A stretch of DNA of 64,000 nt, from NCBI GenBank assembly GCA_963730785.1, contig CAVSTF010000010.1, positions 496,001 to 560,000 of the forward strand, written 5' to 3'. Of the stretch, positions 1 through 8,177 are shown one piece after another. Position 1 is the first letter of the stretch; every line of letters starts with the position of its first letter. This stretch comes from Bog-473 sp963730785. GTDB lineage: Bacteria; Actinomycetota; Acidimicrobiia; Acidimicrobiales; RAAP-2. A program made the position numbers and the translations under genes. Below the pieces are notes generated by a model. That model did not search any database, was not told where the DNA came from, and saw only the letters and a program-made list of their open reading frames with translations.

Positions 1-1190
1 CTGGTGGTTGACGGGGGGTCAGTCATGGCCAACGCGATGTCATCGTCGGTGCAGGTCCGCTCCATCTGGTCCCGGGCCTGCAGCTTGTAATAGAGCCCGC
101 GGCTGCGGTCGACGTCGTGGTACATCAGGTCGACCATGGCCACCTTGGGGTGCGACAGCGGGATGTCGTGGCGGCTGCGCATCTCCTCAATGAGGCGGTG
201 CTTGGCCACCCAGTCGCACTCGCGCCAGAGCGAGGACGGGTCGGCCTCGAGGCCCTTGAGGCAGTGCTCCCACATTTCGAGGGCCTTGTCCTCCTCGGGG
301 CTGAGGCCGTGGTGGTCGCGGAACTTGATGGCCCGCTCGAGATATTCGGTCTGGATATCGAGCGCTCGCATTTCCCGGCCATTGGCCAGGCGGACCCGGC
401 GCTGGCAGGTGATGTCATGGCTGATTTCCCGGATGGCCCGAATGGGGTTCTCCAGCGTGAGGTCACGCAGCACGGTCGAGGAATCCTCCAGCATGGCCAG
501 CAGGATGGAGGTGGTGCCGATCTTGAGGAAGGTGGCGTACTCGCTCATGTTCGAGTCGCCCACAATCACGTGCAGGCGCCGGAAGCGCTCGGCGTCGGCG
601 TGCGGCTCGTCCCGGGTGTTGATGATGGGGCGGCTGCGGGTGGTGGCCGACGATACGCCCTCCCAGATGTGCTCGGCCCGCTGGCTGAGGCAGAACACGG
701 CCCCCCGAGCGGTCTGCAGCACCTTGCCGGCACCGGCGAAAATCTGCCGCGACACGAGAAACGGGATCAGGACTTCGGTGTAGCGGTTGAACTCGTCGTT
801 GCGCTCGGTCAGGTAGTTCTCGTGGCAGCCGTAGGAGTTACCGACCGAATCGGTGTTGTTCTTGAAGAGGTAGACCTCGCCCCGTATGCCCTCTTCTCGC
901 AGGCGGGCCTGGGCTCCGGTGACGAGCTGGGCCAGAATCCATTCGCCGGCCTTGTCGTGAATGACGACGTCGCTGATCTTGTCGCACTCGGGCGTGGCGT
1001 ATTCGGGGTGGCTGCCGACGTCGAGGTAGAGGCGGGCGCCGTTTTCGAGGAAGACATTGGAGGAACGGCCCCAGGAGACGACACGGCGAAAGAGGTATCG
1101 AGCGACTTCGTCGGGGCTGAGTCGGCGTTGGCCACGCAGGGTGAACGTGACCCCGTACTCGTTCTCAATCCCGAAGATGCGCCGTTCCAC
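1..1190 (-). CDS. pafA: Pup--protein ligase PafA (3' end cut by window edge)
   Basis: Ligase that activates the C-terminal glutamate of Pup with ATP and joins it to lysines of proteins destined for the proteasome. The 396 codons present stay in one frame to the window edge, and the end of the C-terminal domain lies outside. The protein opens with ERRIFGIENEYGVTF, the glutamine-synthetase-like nucleotide and metal loop shared by PafA and Dop. NNTDSVGNSYGCHENYL (about residues 107-123) and TRDEPHADAERFRRLHVIVG (about 191-210) are further family blocks. Start is a GTG 19 bases after the prcA stop, giving the family's normal N-terminus. It is the last visible gene of the minus-strand proteasome operon. 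Dop, its paralogue, is encoded three genes upstream. Confidence 0.95.
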   Translation of the reverse strand, partial: MERRIFGIENEYGVTFTLRGQRRLSPDEVARYLFRRVVSWGRSSNVFLENGARLYLDVGSHPEYATPECDKISDVVIHDKAGEWILAQLVTGAQARLREEGIRGEVYLFKNNTDSVGNSYGCHENYLTERNDEFNRYTEVLIPFLVSRQIFAGAGKVLQTARGAVFCLSQRAEHIWEGVSSATTRSRPIINTRDEPHADAERFRRLHVIVGDSNMSEYATFLKIGTTSILLAMLEDSSTVLRDLTLENPIRAIREISHDITCQRRVRLANGREMRALDIQTEYLERAIKFRDHHGLSPEEDKALEMWEHCLKGLEADPSSLWRECDWVAKHRLIEEMRSRHDIPLSHPKVAMVDLMYHDVDRSRGLYYKLQARDQMERTCTDDDIALAMTDPPSTT

Positions 1191-1209
1191 GAAGCCACCG
1201 TACAGCGGC

Positions 1210-1887
1210 CTATGCCAGAAGCTGTGACAGCCCCTCTTCGGTGATCCGTTTGAAGGCTCGGCGTCCGTTGCCCCGGCTCAGCGTGGCCACCTCGAGATCG
1301 CCACCGGCCAGGGTGCGGTCGGGTCCGGCCAGGGCGGCGGTGGCCGCCTTGAGGGCCGTCGAGAGGTCCCAGTCGGCCTGCCAGGCGGCCGTCACCCGCT
1401 CGGTGATGGTCTCGGCATCGCCACCGAGGACGGCGAAATGCTCCTCGTCGGTGATCGTGCCTTCGTAGGCGATGTGGTACAGCTGATCGGGCTTGGTGGC
1501 GTCGCCCAATTCGGCCACCAGGATCTCGACCTCGAGCGGCTTCATCTCGTGGGTGAAGACATTGCCCAGATACTGGGCGTAGAGGTTGGCCAGGCTGCGG
1601 GCGTCGACGTCCTCGCGGCTGTACTGGAAACCCTTGACGTCGGCATGGCGCACGCCGGACACTCGCAGTTGGTCGTACTCGTTGTACTTGCCGACGCCGC
1701 CGAAGGCGATGCGGTCGTAGATCTCGCTGATCTTGTGCAGGGACCGAGATGGGTTCTCAGCCACAATCAGGATGCCGAGGTCGTACGTGGTGGCGACCAG
1801 TGAGCGGCCCCGGGCGATGCCCTTCTGGGCGTATTCCGCCCGGTCCTTCATGACCTGTTCGGGGGCCACGTAATAGGGCATGCTCAT
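1210..1887 (-). CDS. prcA: 20S proteasome alpha subunit PrcA
   Basis: Forms the outer alpha rings of the bacterial 20S proteasome, which gate substrate entry and dock the Mpa/ARC ring ATPase. The 225-residue protein starts MSMPYYVAPEQVMKDRAEYA, the N-terminal gating helix typical of actinobacterial PrcA, and runs through GRSLVATTYDLGILIVAENP, the first beta strands of the Ntn fold. As expected for an alpha subunit there is no processed N-terminal threonine. Its ATG overlaps the prcB stop by four bases (ATGA), so alpha and beta subunits are probably translated in a coupled way at equal amounts. Confidence 0.95.
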   Translation of the reverse strand: MSMPYYVAPEQVMKDRAEYAQKGIARGRSLVATTYDLGILIVAENPSRSLHKISEIYDRIAFGGVGKYNEYDQLRVSGVRHADVKGFQYSREDVDARSLANLYAQYLGNVFTHEMKPLEVEILVAELGDATKPDQLYHIAYEGTITDEEHFAVLGGDAETITERVTAAWQADWDLSTALKAATAALAGPDRTLAGGDLEVATLSRGNGRRAFKRITEEGLSQLLA

Positions 1888-2753
1888 GGCGTGGCTCCAG
1901 TGCCGTTGCCGCCGCCGTTGCGTTCGGCCGACTTGCGGGCGATCAGGGCGGCGAACTTCTCGGCCACTTCGGGCTCGGGCACCAGGCGATAGCCCTCGGC
2001 GTCGACGACGGCGATGAGCGGGTAAATGCCCCGGACCAGGTCGGGTCCGCCGGTGGCGGAGTCTTCGTCGGCGGCGTCGTAGAGGGACTGGATGGCCAGC
2101 TCGACCGCGTCATCCTGGCTCAGTCCCTCACGGAAACCGGCCTTGATAGTCGATCGGGCATCACGGCCGCCCGAGCCGGTGGCTTGGAAGTCGGTGTCCT
2201 CATAGTGACCGCCGGTGGCGTCGTAACTGAAGATGCGACCGATATCGCGGGCCGTGTCGTAGCCGGCGAACAGCGGCACGACCACGAAACCCTGCATGGC
2301 CATCGGGAGGTGTTGGCGAACCATTTGAGCCAGCTGATTGGCCTTGCCCTCCAGGGAGAGCGTGGAGCCCTCCACCTTTTCGTAGTGCTCGAGCTGGACC
2401 TGGAAGAGCCGCACCATCTCGACGGCCATGCCGGCCGAACCGGCGATGGCCACGGCGGAATAGCGATCGGCGGCGAAGACCTTTTCCATGGACCGGTGGG
2501 CGATGACGTTGCCGGCGGTGGCCCGACGGTCGCCCGCCATGATGACGCCGCCGGCGAAGCGCAGGGCAACCACGGTGGTGGCATGGGTGTCGGGCATGGA
2601 GGCTGAGCCGTGGCCAGCGCCTGAGCCCGCCGAACCCGCGCCTGCAGCGAATGCCGCACCGCCCGCGCCGCCACCGCTGCCACCAGCGTGGCGCAGCAAA
2701 CCTAAGAAGTCGGGTCCCGGATCCGATGCCGGGGAAAAGAGGGGAAGCGCCAC
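1884..2753 (-). CDS. prcB: 20S proteasome beta subunit PrcB
   Basis: Catalytic subunit of the inner rings of the 20S proteasome, an N-terminal-nucleophile threonine protease. The 289-residue precursor has a propeptide of about 58 residues rich in Gly and Ala. The predicted cut is at THA/TTVVALRF, leaving Thr59 as nucleophile. Downstream AGDRRATAGN holds the conserved Asp and Arg near the active site, and the lysine and SGGRD regions of Ntn proteases follow. Start is a GTG five bases after the pup stop. A shorter start just before the cleavage site is possible, but the long propeptide is normal in actinobacteria. The gene lies between pup and prcA in one operon. Confidence 0.95.
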   Translation of the reverse strand: MALPLFSPASDPGPDFLGLLRHAGGSGGGAGGAAFAAGAGSAGSGAGHGSASMPDTHATTVVALRFAGGVIMAGDRRATAGNVIAHRSMEKVFAADRYSAVAIAGSAGMAVEMVRLFQVQLEHYEKVEGSTLSLEGKANQLAQMVRQHLPMAMQGFVVVPLFAGYDTARDIGRIFSYDATGGHYEDTDFQATGSGGRDARSTIKAGFREGLSQDDAVELAIQSLYDAADEDSATGGPDLVRGIYPLIAVVDAEGYRLVPEPEVAEKFAALIARKSAERNGGGNGTGATP

Positions 2754-2758
2754 CGGGG

Positions 2759-2968
2759 CTACTGCCCGCCCTTTTGGACGTAGTTGCGGACGAACTCTTC
2801 GGCGTTGTCCTCCAGGACCTCGTCGATCTCGTCGAGGAGGTCGTCCAACTCGGCCTTCAGCTTGTCGCCGCGCTCGGAAGTGGCGGGAGCAGCCTCAGCC
2901 ACCTCCGCCTCGGTGTTGGTGGACGTCCGTTCCGACGTCCCCTTTTTCTTCTGTTCCTGCTCTGCCAT
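2759..2968 (-). CDS. pup: Prokaryotic ubiquitin-like protein Pup
   Basis: Small, largely disordered tag that PafA attaches to target proteins. The 69-residue protein begins MAEQEQKKKG, has an acidic helical segment (KLKAELDDLLDEIDEVLEDN, about residues 37-56) that threads into Mpa/ARC, and ends YVQKGGQ. The terminal Gln means Dop must deamidate it to Glu before ligation, consistent with dop being the adjacent upstream gene. A longer in-frame reading exists to 3052, but the ATG at 2968 gives the normal Pup length and N-terminus. It sits 25 bases after dop and five before prcB. Confidence 0.97.
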   Translation of the reverse strand: MAEQEQKKKGTSERTSTNTEAEVAEAAPATSERGDKLKAELDDLLDEIDEVLEDNAEEFVRNYVQKGGQ

Positions 2969-2993
2969 CGTGGGTGTCCTCGTTCTCGCGATC

Positions 2994-4496
2994 TCAGGAA
3001 TTGAGTCGATCCAACAGGTCCGCTGGGCCAGTGCTGTCGGCCAGGAGCGCACCCGTATGTTCGGCTGTTCCCTTCAGGGGATCCATCATAGGGACGCGGC
3101 GGAGGGGGTCGGACCCCACATCGAAGACCAGTGAATCCCAGTTGGCCGTGATGACCGCCTCGGGCCACCTGGCCAAGCACTTGCCCCGGAACCAGGCTCG
3201 GGTCCCCTTCGGGGGCTCGGTGATGGCCTCGATAACGTCGGCCGGATCTAGCAGGGTGCGCATGCCCAGGCGCTGGAAGATCGACTTGCCCGGTCGCAGG
3301 TCGTGATACTGCAATGCCAGTGCAGCCAGTCGCGGATCATTCCACCCGCACGAGTGGCGATCCTGATAGGCCAACAACAGCTGTTGCTTGGCCACCCAGT
3401 CCAGCGTGTCGGCCAGGGTGGTCGGATCGGACTCGAGACCTTCGAGCATGGCCTCCCAGTGCTCCATGACCAGTGAGCCGACGCCCCCGGCTCCCCCATC
3501 GTCGCCCAGGGCGCCTAGGCCGTACTCCTCGGCATATTTGCGGGCGGCGCCGAAGAGCTCCCATTGCATTTCGAGCGCGGTGGCGGTGGAGCCGTCGGTC
3601 AGCGACAGCGGGCGGCGCAGGGTGAGGTCGGCCGAGACTTGATGGAGGGCTCGCACCGGATCGGACAGCGACAGGTCCCGCGCCGGTCCCGCCTCATCCT
3701 CGATCATGGCCAGCACGATTGCCGTGCTCCCCACCTTCACCAGCGTCACGATCTCCGACAGGTTGGCGTCGCCGACAATGACGTGCAGGCGCCGGAAACG
3801 CTTGGGATCGGCATGCGGTTCGTCGCGGGTGTTGACGATGGGTCGCTTGAGCGTGGTCTCCAGCCCGACGATCTCCTCGAAGAACTCGGCCCGTTGTGAA
3901 ATCTGGAAGTGCACCGTGTCGGCATCGAGCGCCGGCGTTTCGACACCGACCTTGCCCGACCCGCAGAAGATGGTGCGGGACACGAAGTGCGGCACCACGC
4001 CCTCGATGACCCGGGCGAACGGCACGGCCCGGTCCATCATGTAGTTCTCGTGACAGCCGTACGAGTTGCCCTTGCCGTCCGAGTTGTTCTTGTGCACGAT
4101 CGGCGCCGACTGATCCGGGATGCGAGCCTCGGCCGCGATCATCGAGCGCCGCAGCACCTCTTCGCCGGCCTTGTCGTAGAGCACGCACTCGAGCGGCGTC
4201 AGGCACTCGGGCGACGAATACTCCGGGTGCGCATGATCCACGTAAAAACGGGCCCCGTTGGTGAGCACCGTATTGGCCAAGTGCGTCTCCACCATGGGCG
4301 CCAGCGAACCCTCACGAGCGAAGCCGCGGGCGTCATTCCCCGGGGTCTCGTCCTCGAAGTCCCACCCGATCTTCTGCTCGATGTCAGCCGAGTAGGCATT
4401 GACGAGCACCGACGAGGCGGCGATCGGGTTCTGTTCCGGACCGGCCGACAAGATGCCGTATTCGGTCTCAATCCCGCAGACCTTGATTATGGCCAT
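2994..4496 (-). CDS. dop: Pup deamidase/depupylase Dop
   Basis: Deamidates the C-terminal Gln of Pup and also removes Pup from tagged proteins. The 500-residue protein begins MAIIKVCGIETEYGILSAGP, the Dop form of the GIE(T/N)EYG nucleotide-binding loop. It has the Dop-specific insertion after the first strand (DFEDETPGNDARG, about residues 46-58), absent from PafA. HKNNSDGKGNSYGCHENYMM and NTRDEPHADPKRFRRLHVIV match the conserved metal and nucleotide sites. The reading frame is intact. It lies between mpa (about 40 bases upstream) and pup, as in other actinobacterial proteasome loci. Confidence 0.96.
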   Translation of the reverse strand: MAIIKVCGIETEYGILSAGPEQNPIAASSVLVNAYSADIEQKIGWDFEDETPGNDARGFAREGSLAPMVETHLANTVLTNGARFYVDHAHPEYSSPECLTPLECVLYDKAGEEVLRRSMIAAEARIPDQSAPIVHKNNSDGKGNSYGCHENYMMDRAVPFARVIEGVVPHFVSRTIFCGSGKVGVETPALDADTVHFQISQRAEFFEEIVGLETTLKRPIVNTRDEPHADPKRFRRLHVIVGDANLSEIVTLVKVGSTAIVLAMIEDEAGPARDLSLSDPVRALHQVSADLTLRRPLSLTDGSTATALEMQWELFGAARKYAEEYGLGALGDDGGAGGVGSLVMEHWEAMLEGLESDPTTLADTLDWVAKQQLLLAYQDRHSCGWNDPRLAALALQYHDLRPGKSIFQRLGMRTLLDPADVIEAITEPPKGTRAWFRGKCLARWPEAVITANWDSLVFDVGSDPLRRVPMMDPLKGTAEHTGALLADSTGPADLLDRLNS

Positions 4497-4535
4497 AGCT
4501 AACTGATCCCCATAACTAACAGTGACCAGTCATCG

Positions 4536-6293
4536 TTACAGATACTGCCCGGTACCCACCCGCTCGATGGACCGACCGCCTTGCACTTCCTTCTCCTTCT
4601 CGACCAGCAGGGTGCGGACGTAGACGATCCGCTCACCCTTCTTGCCCGAGATACGGGCCCAGTCGTCGGGGTTGGTCGTATTGGGTAGGTCTTCGTTTTC
4701 CTTGTATTCCTGGCGGATCGACTCGAGCAAATCTGAGGTCTTGATGCCACCGGATTCGCCGGCAATGACGCGCTTGATGGCCAGCTTCTTGGCCCGACGC
4801 ACGATGTTCTCGATCATGGCTCCGGAGGCGAAGTCGCGGTAGTACAGGATCTCCTTGTCGCCGTTCTGGTACGTGACCTCGAGGAACCGGTTCTCGTCGT
4901 CCTCGCGGTACATCTCGCCGACGGTCTGTTCAATGATGGCTTGGACCGCCTTGTTGGGGTCCCCTCCACCGAGGCGGCTCACCTCTTCATCGTCCAACGG
5001 CAGCGCAGAAGTGAGGTAGCGGCTGAAGATCTGCGCGGCCGCTTCTTCGTTGGGGCGTTCGATCTTGATCTTCACATCGAGCCGGCCGGGACGCAGGATG
5101 GCGGGATCGATCAGATCCTCCCGGTTCGAGGCGCCGATGACGATGACGTCGCGCAGCGACTCGACGCCGTCGATTTCGGCCAGCAACTGCGGCACAATCG
5201 TCGACTCCATGTCGCTGCTGATGCCGGTGCCCCGGGTGCGGAAGAGCGATTCCATCTCGTCGAAGAAGACGATGACCGGCATGCCCTCGTCGGCCTTTTC
5301 CCGGGCCCGCTGGAAGACCTGGCGGATCTGGCGCTCGGTCTCACCGACGTACTTGTTCAGCAACTCGGGACCCTTGATGTTGAGGAAGAAGCTGCGGACG
5401 TTGTCGTTGCCCGTCTTTTCGGCCACCTTTTTGGCCAGCGAGTTGGCCACGGCCTTGGCGATGAGGGTCTTGCCACAGCCGGGAGGGCCGTAGAGCAGGA
5501 TGCCCTTGGGCGCCGGCAGTGAGTACTCGGCGAAGAGTTCTCGATGCAGGTACGGCAGCTCGACGGCGTCGGTAATGGCCTCAATTTGGGTGTCCAGGCC
5601 ACCGACATCGGCGTAGGTGATGTCGGGAACTTCTTCCAGCACGAGCTCTTCGCTGTCCAGCTTGGGCAACTTCTCAATGAGCAGGCCGGTGCGGACGTCC
5701 ATGAGCAGCGAGTCGCCCGAGCGCAACTTCACGTCGAGCATCTCTTCGCTCAGCTCGGCTACCCGCTCTTCGTCGGCCCGGGCGAAAATGACGCAGCGCT
5801 TGGAGTCTTCCAGCCGTTCCTTGAGCGTGACCACTTCGCCGGAGAGTTCGCCGTCGCGGACCAGCACCACGTTGAGCGATTCGTTCAGGACGACTTCATT
5901 GCCTTTGCGCACTTGGCCCGGGTCGATATCGGGGTGGAGGCTGACCCGCATTTTGCGGCCGCTGGAGAACACGTCAACCGTGCCGTCCTCGTTGACGCCG
6001 AGGAAGGTGCCATAGGCGGCCGGGGGCTGGGTGAGTTTCTCGACCTCTTCGCGCAGTGCCGCCAGTTGTTCCTTGGCCTGCTGCAGGGTGAAGGTCAGTT
6101 TCTCGTTCTGCGAGACGGCATGGGACAGCTGGCCCTTGCTTTCTAACAGTCGCTCTTCGAGGGCCTGCACTCGGCCGGGGCTTTCTTGCAACCGCCGCCG
6201 GAGCGCGTGGATCTCGTCTTCGGCGTCGGCCAGCTCGCTGCGCAGGGCTTCGGCCTGGGCGGCGATGTCGTCGGAATCCGGGGTCAAGCTCAC
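4536..6293 (-). CDS. mpa: Proteasome-associated AAA+ ATPase Mpa/ARC
   Basis: Hexameric ring ATPase that recognises Pup, unfolds pupylated proteins and feeds them to the 20S core. With the GTG start at 6293 it has 585 residues, near the size of Mpa and ARC. Order: N-terminal coiled coil (about 1-75, Glu/Leu-rich), the tandem OB domains, then the AAA+ domain with Walker A GPPGCGKT, Walker B VIVFFDEMES and the arginine-finger segment ILRPGRLD. It ends GTGQYL; the penultimate Tyr is the docking motif for the alpha ring. A GTG at 6302 with AGGG just upstream is an alternative start. First gene of the dop-pup-prcB-prcA-pafA operon, divergent from the ferredoxin gene. Confidence 0.95.
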   Translation of the reverse strand: MSLTPDSDDIAAQAEALRSELADAEDEIHALRRRLQESPGRVQALEERLLESKGQLSHAVSQNEKLTFTLQQAKEQLAALREEVEKLTQPPAAYGTFLGVNEDGTVDVFSSGRKMRVSLHPDIDPGQVRKGNEVVLNESLNVVLVRDGELSGEVVTLKERLEDSKRCVIFARADEERVAELSEEMLDVKLRSGDSLLMDVRTGLLIEKLPKLDSEELVLEEVPDITYADVGGLDTQIEAITDAVELPYLHRELFAEYSLPAPKGILLYGPPGCGKTLIAKAVANSLAKKVAEKTGNDNVRSFFLNIKGPELLNKYVGETERQIRQVFQRAREKADEGMPVIVFFDEMESLFRTRGTGISSDMESTIVPQLLAEIDGVESLRDVIVIGASNREDLIDPAILRPGRLDVKIKIERPNEEAAAQIFSRYLTSALPLDDEEVSRLGGGDPNKAVQAIIEQTVGEMYREDDENRFLEVTYQNGDKEILYYRDFASGAMIENIVRRAKKLAIKRVIAGESGGIKTSDLLESIRQEYKENEDLPNTTNPDDWARISGKKGERIVYVRTLLVEKEKEVQGGRSIERVGTGQYL

Positions 6294-6317
6294 TGTGGCC
6301 ACCCTAGCCCTGGCGCT

Positions 6318-6331
6318 CGGCCTATAGGCCG
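6318..6331. other. 14-bp perfect palindrome upstream of mpa
   Basis: CGGCCTATAGGCCG is a perfect inverted repeat about 25 bases upstream of the mpa start. It shares its GGCCTATAGGCC core with the 20-bp palindrome at 8659-8678. It could be an operator or part of the mpa leader, but no function can be assigned from sequence alone. Confidence 0.5.
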
Positions 6332-6371
6332 TCGCAATGACCCGGGCCACGGTCGAGCTATCGGCCGGCAA

Positions 6372-6404
6372 CGGGCGGGCAGCGGGCGGGCAGCGGGCAG
6401 GCAA
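6372..6404. repeat. 11-bp tandem repeat, three copies
   Basis: CGGGCGGGCAG occurs twice head to tail, followed by a third copy with changes (CGGGCAGGCAA). It lies in the 244-base region between the divergent mpa and ferredoxin genes. No role is evident. Confidence 0.6.
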
Positions 6405-6461
6405 CGGTGGCTCATGGTGCTGGTGGCCGGCGACTACGATGGAGGGGCTTAGCGGATCACT

Positions 6462-6491
6462 TTGACGCCGCCAAGTTCAGCTCACTACGGT
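6462..6491 (+). promoter_or_regulatory. Candidate promoter of the ferredoxin gene
   Basis: TTGACG at 6462-6467 and TACGGT at 6486-6491 are separated by 18 bases and fit the housekeeping -35 and the actinobacterial TANNNT -10. The start codon follows 46 bases later, preceded by GGAGG and AAGGA (6519-6530). Inferred from consensus only. Confidence 0.45.
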
Positions 6492-6537
6492 CGGCTCGGC
6501 CCACGGGGCGGCTATCACGGAGGAGAAGGACAACGAC

Positions 6538-6774
6538 ATGAAGGTCTGGATCGACCAGGATCTCTGCACAGGCGATGGACTGTGCGAGGAGATCGCACCG
6601 GCCGTGTTCACCCTTCTTGACGATGGCCTGGCCTACGTGAAGGAAGCCGACAAGGTCAAGAACGACCCCGGCGGATCGGGCGGCATGGCATTGGTGCCAG
6701 ACGACCTCGAAGAGGCTGTCGTCGAAGCGTCCGAGGAATGCCCCGGGGAGTGCATCTTCATCGAGCGCGACTAG
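6538..6774 (+). CDS. Single-cluster ferredoxin
   Basis: Small (78 residues), acidic electron carrier. MKVWIDQDLCTGDGLCEEIA holds two cysteines with the C-x5-C spacing seen in actinobacterial 3Fe-4S and 4Fe-4S ferredoxins, and the C-terminal CPGECIFIE supplies the third plus one more. That pattern fits a 3Fe-4S or an atypical 4Fe-4S cluster. AAGGA seven bases before the ATG is a good ribosome site. It is transcribed away from the proteasome operon, and a ferredoxin gene beside mpa/arc is a recurring arrangement in actinobacteria. Its redox partner is not in the window. Confidence 0.9.
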   Translation: MKVWIDQDLCTGDGLCEEIAPAVFTLLDDGLAYVKEADKVKNDPGGSGGMALVPDDLEEAVVEASEECPGECIFIERD

Positions 6775-6785
6775 CGCTATAGCGC
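6774..6785. other. 12-bp palindrome at the ferredoxin stop codon
   Basis: GCGCTATAGCGC begins on the last base of the ferredoxin stop codon. It is a perfect inverted repeat with no U-tract, so it is at best a weak or factor-assisted terminator. Its CTATAG centre is shared with the palindromes at 6318 and 8659. Confidence 0.4.
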
Positions 6786-6821
6786 CAGGAATGAAGTGAG
6801 CGCCGCGGCGCCGCGATGACA

Positions 6822-7733
6822 TTAGGCGCTAAGGCGGCGGGCCGTGGTCAAGAAACCGGTGTGACCCACCATGCGATGGTCCGGACGGACCGATCGAGCT
6901 TCCACATGCCAGGTCCGGCGCATGATCTCCTGCGTCTCTGACAGTCCGAACGGGACGTCATCGGCATCGAGGGCCTGGCGCAGTAGCGCCACCTGATTGA
7001 TGGTCGGGAGATACGACAGCAGAATTCCGCCCGGGCGCAGGGCCTCGATGGCGCCGGGGATGACCTTGTGGGGCTCGGGCATATCGAGCACGATCCGGTC
7101 CAGATCCTGCTCGTCGATCCCCTCGGTCACGTCCCGGATGTGGATGGTGTAGTCAGCCTGGGGGCCGAGGGTGGCTTCCACATTGGCCCTGGCGCGGTCG
7201 GCGAAGTCCTCCCGCAGTTCGTAGCCAATGACGGTGGCACCGGCTCGCAACATGGTCATGGACAGTGCGCCGGAGCCCACGCCTGCTTCGAGGATGCGCT
7301 GGCCGGGGCCGATGTCGGCCGCGATGAGGATGGCGCCGAGGTCCTTGGGGTAGATGACCTGCGCTCCCCGGGGCATTTTCAGCACGATGTCGCTCAGCGT
7401 CGGGCGCAGGACCAGGAAGTGACGGCCGGTGGTGCCGGTGATGGTGCGGCCTTCTTCTCGGCCGATCATGTCGTCGTGGGCCACGATCCCGGCGTGGGTG
7501 TGGAACATGGCGCCGTCGACCAGGGTGAGGAGATAGCGGCGCTCTTTGGCATCTATGAGGAGGATGCGCTCCCCCGCCGTGAGCGGGTGGGTGATGGGTT
7601 GGGGCTGGGGCTGGGGCGGGGCGGCGTGGATCGGTGCGGCGCGGCGCCGGCGCCGGGGTCTACTGCAGGTTCGTCGATCAGGAGTCGGCTGAGGTGGACG
7701 CGGAATCGGCCAACTGGCTCTGACCCTGCCCAT
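6822..7733 (-). CDS. trmI: tRNA (adenine-58-N1)-methyltransferase TrmI
   Basis: Uses S-adenosylmethionine to methylate A58 in the T-loop of tRNAs. After an odd Pro/Arg-rich N-terminus, TAGERILLIDAKERRYLLTL begins the normal TrmI N-domain. ILEAGVGSGALSMTMLRAG is the SAM-binding loop, and LDMPEP is the expected catalytic segment. The C-terminal DHRMVGHTGFLTTARR is also typical. No ATG, GTG or TTG occurs between about 7680 and the family-like region. The ATG at 7733, overlapping the upstream gene by 56 bases, is therefore used, and an indel near the N-terminus is possible. trmI genes near mpa/arc are common in actinobacteria. Confidence 0.88.
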   Translation of the reverse strand: MGRVRASWPIPRPPQPTPDRRTCSRPRRRRRAAPIHAAPPQPQPQPITHPLTAGERILLIDAKERRYLLTLVDGAMFHTHAGIVAHDDMIGREEGRTITGTTGRHFLVLRPTLSDIVLKMPRGAQVIYPKDLGAILIAADIGPGQRILEAGVGSGALSMTMLRAGATVIGYELREDFADRARANVEATLGPQADYTIHIRDVTEGIDEQDLDRIVLDMPEPHKVIPGAIEALRPGGILLSYLPTINQVALLRQALDADDVPFGLSETQEIMRRTWHVEARSVRPDHRMVGHTGFLTTARRLSA

Positions 7734-7950
7734 ACGGCTCCACCGTGACTGGCGTGGGCGAGTTGGCGTCGCGCACCGTGATCAGCAGTTGCTCACCCGG
7801 TACGAGCTTGAGGGTCGAGATCGCGCCACCCTTGTCGGCCAGGGTGCGGCGCAAGACGAAGGCGGCTCCGGCGAAGACCAGCCAGGCCCAATTGCCAGCG
7901 ATGCCGCGTTGGAAGGCGGACCGGATGAGGCGGCGGAGAAGAGCATCCAT
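7678..7950 (-). CDS. Small membrane protein, unknown function
   Basis: I do not recognise this 90-residue protein. It has a basic N-terminus (MDALLRRLIRSAFQRG), one likely membrane segment (WAWLVFAGAAFVLRR, about residues 22-36) and a soluble Ser/Gln-rich tail. It sits eight bases after the next small gene and overlaps the start of trmI. With the two upstream genes it forms a run of three small membrane proteins that are probably cotranscribed. Confidence 0.65.
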   Translation of the reverse strand: MDALLRRLIRSAFQRGIAGNWAWLVFAGAAFVLRRTLADKGGAISTLKLVPGEQLLITVRDANSPTPVTVEPYGQGQSQLADSASTSADS

Positions 7951-7958
7951 GAAGAGAG

Positions 7959-8177
7959 CTACAGCCGCCTGATCTCGACGACGGCGGATCGGCTCTTGCC
8001 GCGTCGGCGGCCAGCCAAGAAGGAGACGGTGAGGAGCGTGGCAACGATGGCGCCGACCACGGCAATGCCCTTGGGCGCGGCGGCCTTGGCGGTGGCCTCG
8101 CCCTGGCCCATGACCTGGGAATAGGCGGCTTGCAGGTCCTCTCGGGTGATACGACCGTTGGTCCCTGGCCTAGCCAT
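7959..8177 (-). CDS. Small single-span membrane protein, DUF3618-like
   Basis: A 72-residue protein starting MARPGTNGRITREDLQAAYS, with a membrane segment at about 37-55 (GIAVVGAIVATLLTVSFLAG) followed by a strongly basic tail (RRRGKSRS). A soluble helix, one span and basic residues, next to a holin-family gene, recall the short DUF3618 proteins that accompany such genes in actinobacteria. That link is an inference from layout. Its ATG directly abuts the stop of the upstream gene. Confidence 0.6.
   Translation of the reverse strand: MARPGTNGRITREDLQAAYSQVMGQGEATAKAAAPKGIAVVGAIVATLLTVSFLAGRRRGKSRSAVVEIRRL

Noticed and set aside
117..1244. Long plus-strand open frame opposite pafA
   Set aside because: It is the mirror of a clear PafA reading frame; high GC makes long antisense frames common. 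The same applies to other long opposite-strand frames, for example 5544-6146, 25217-26881 and 31874-32968.
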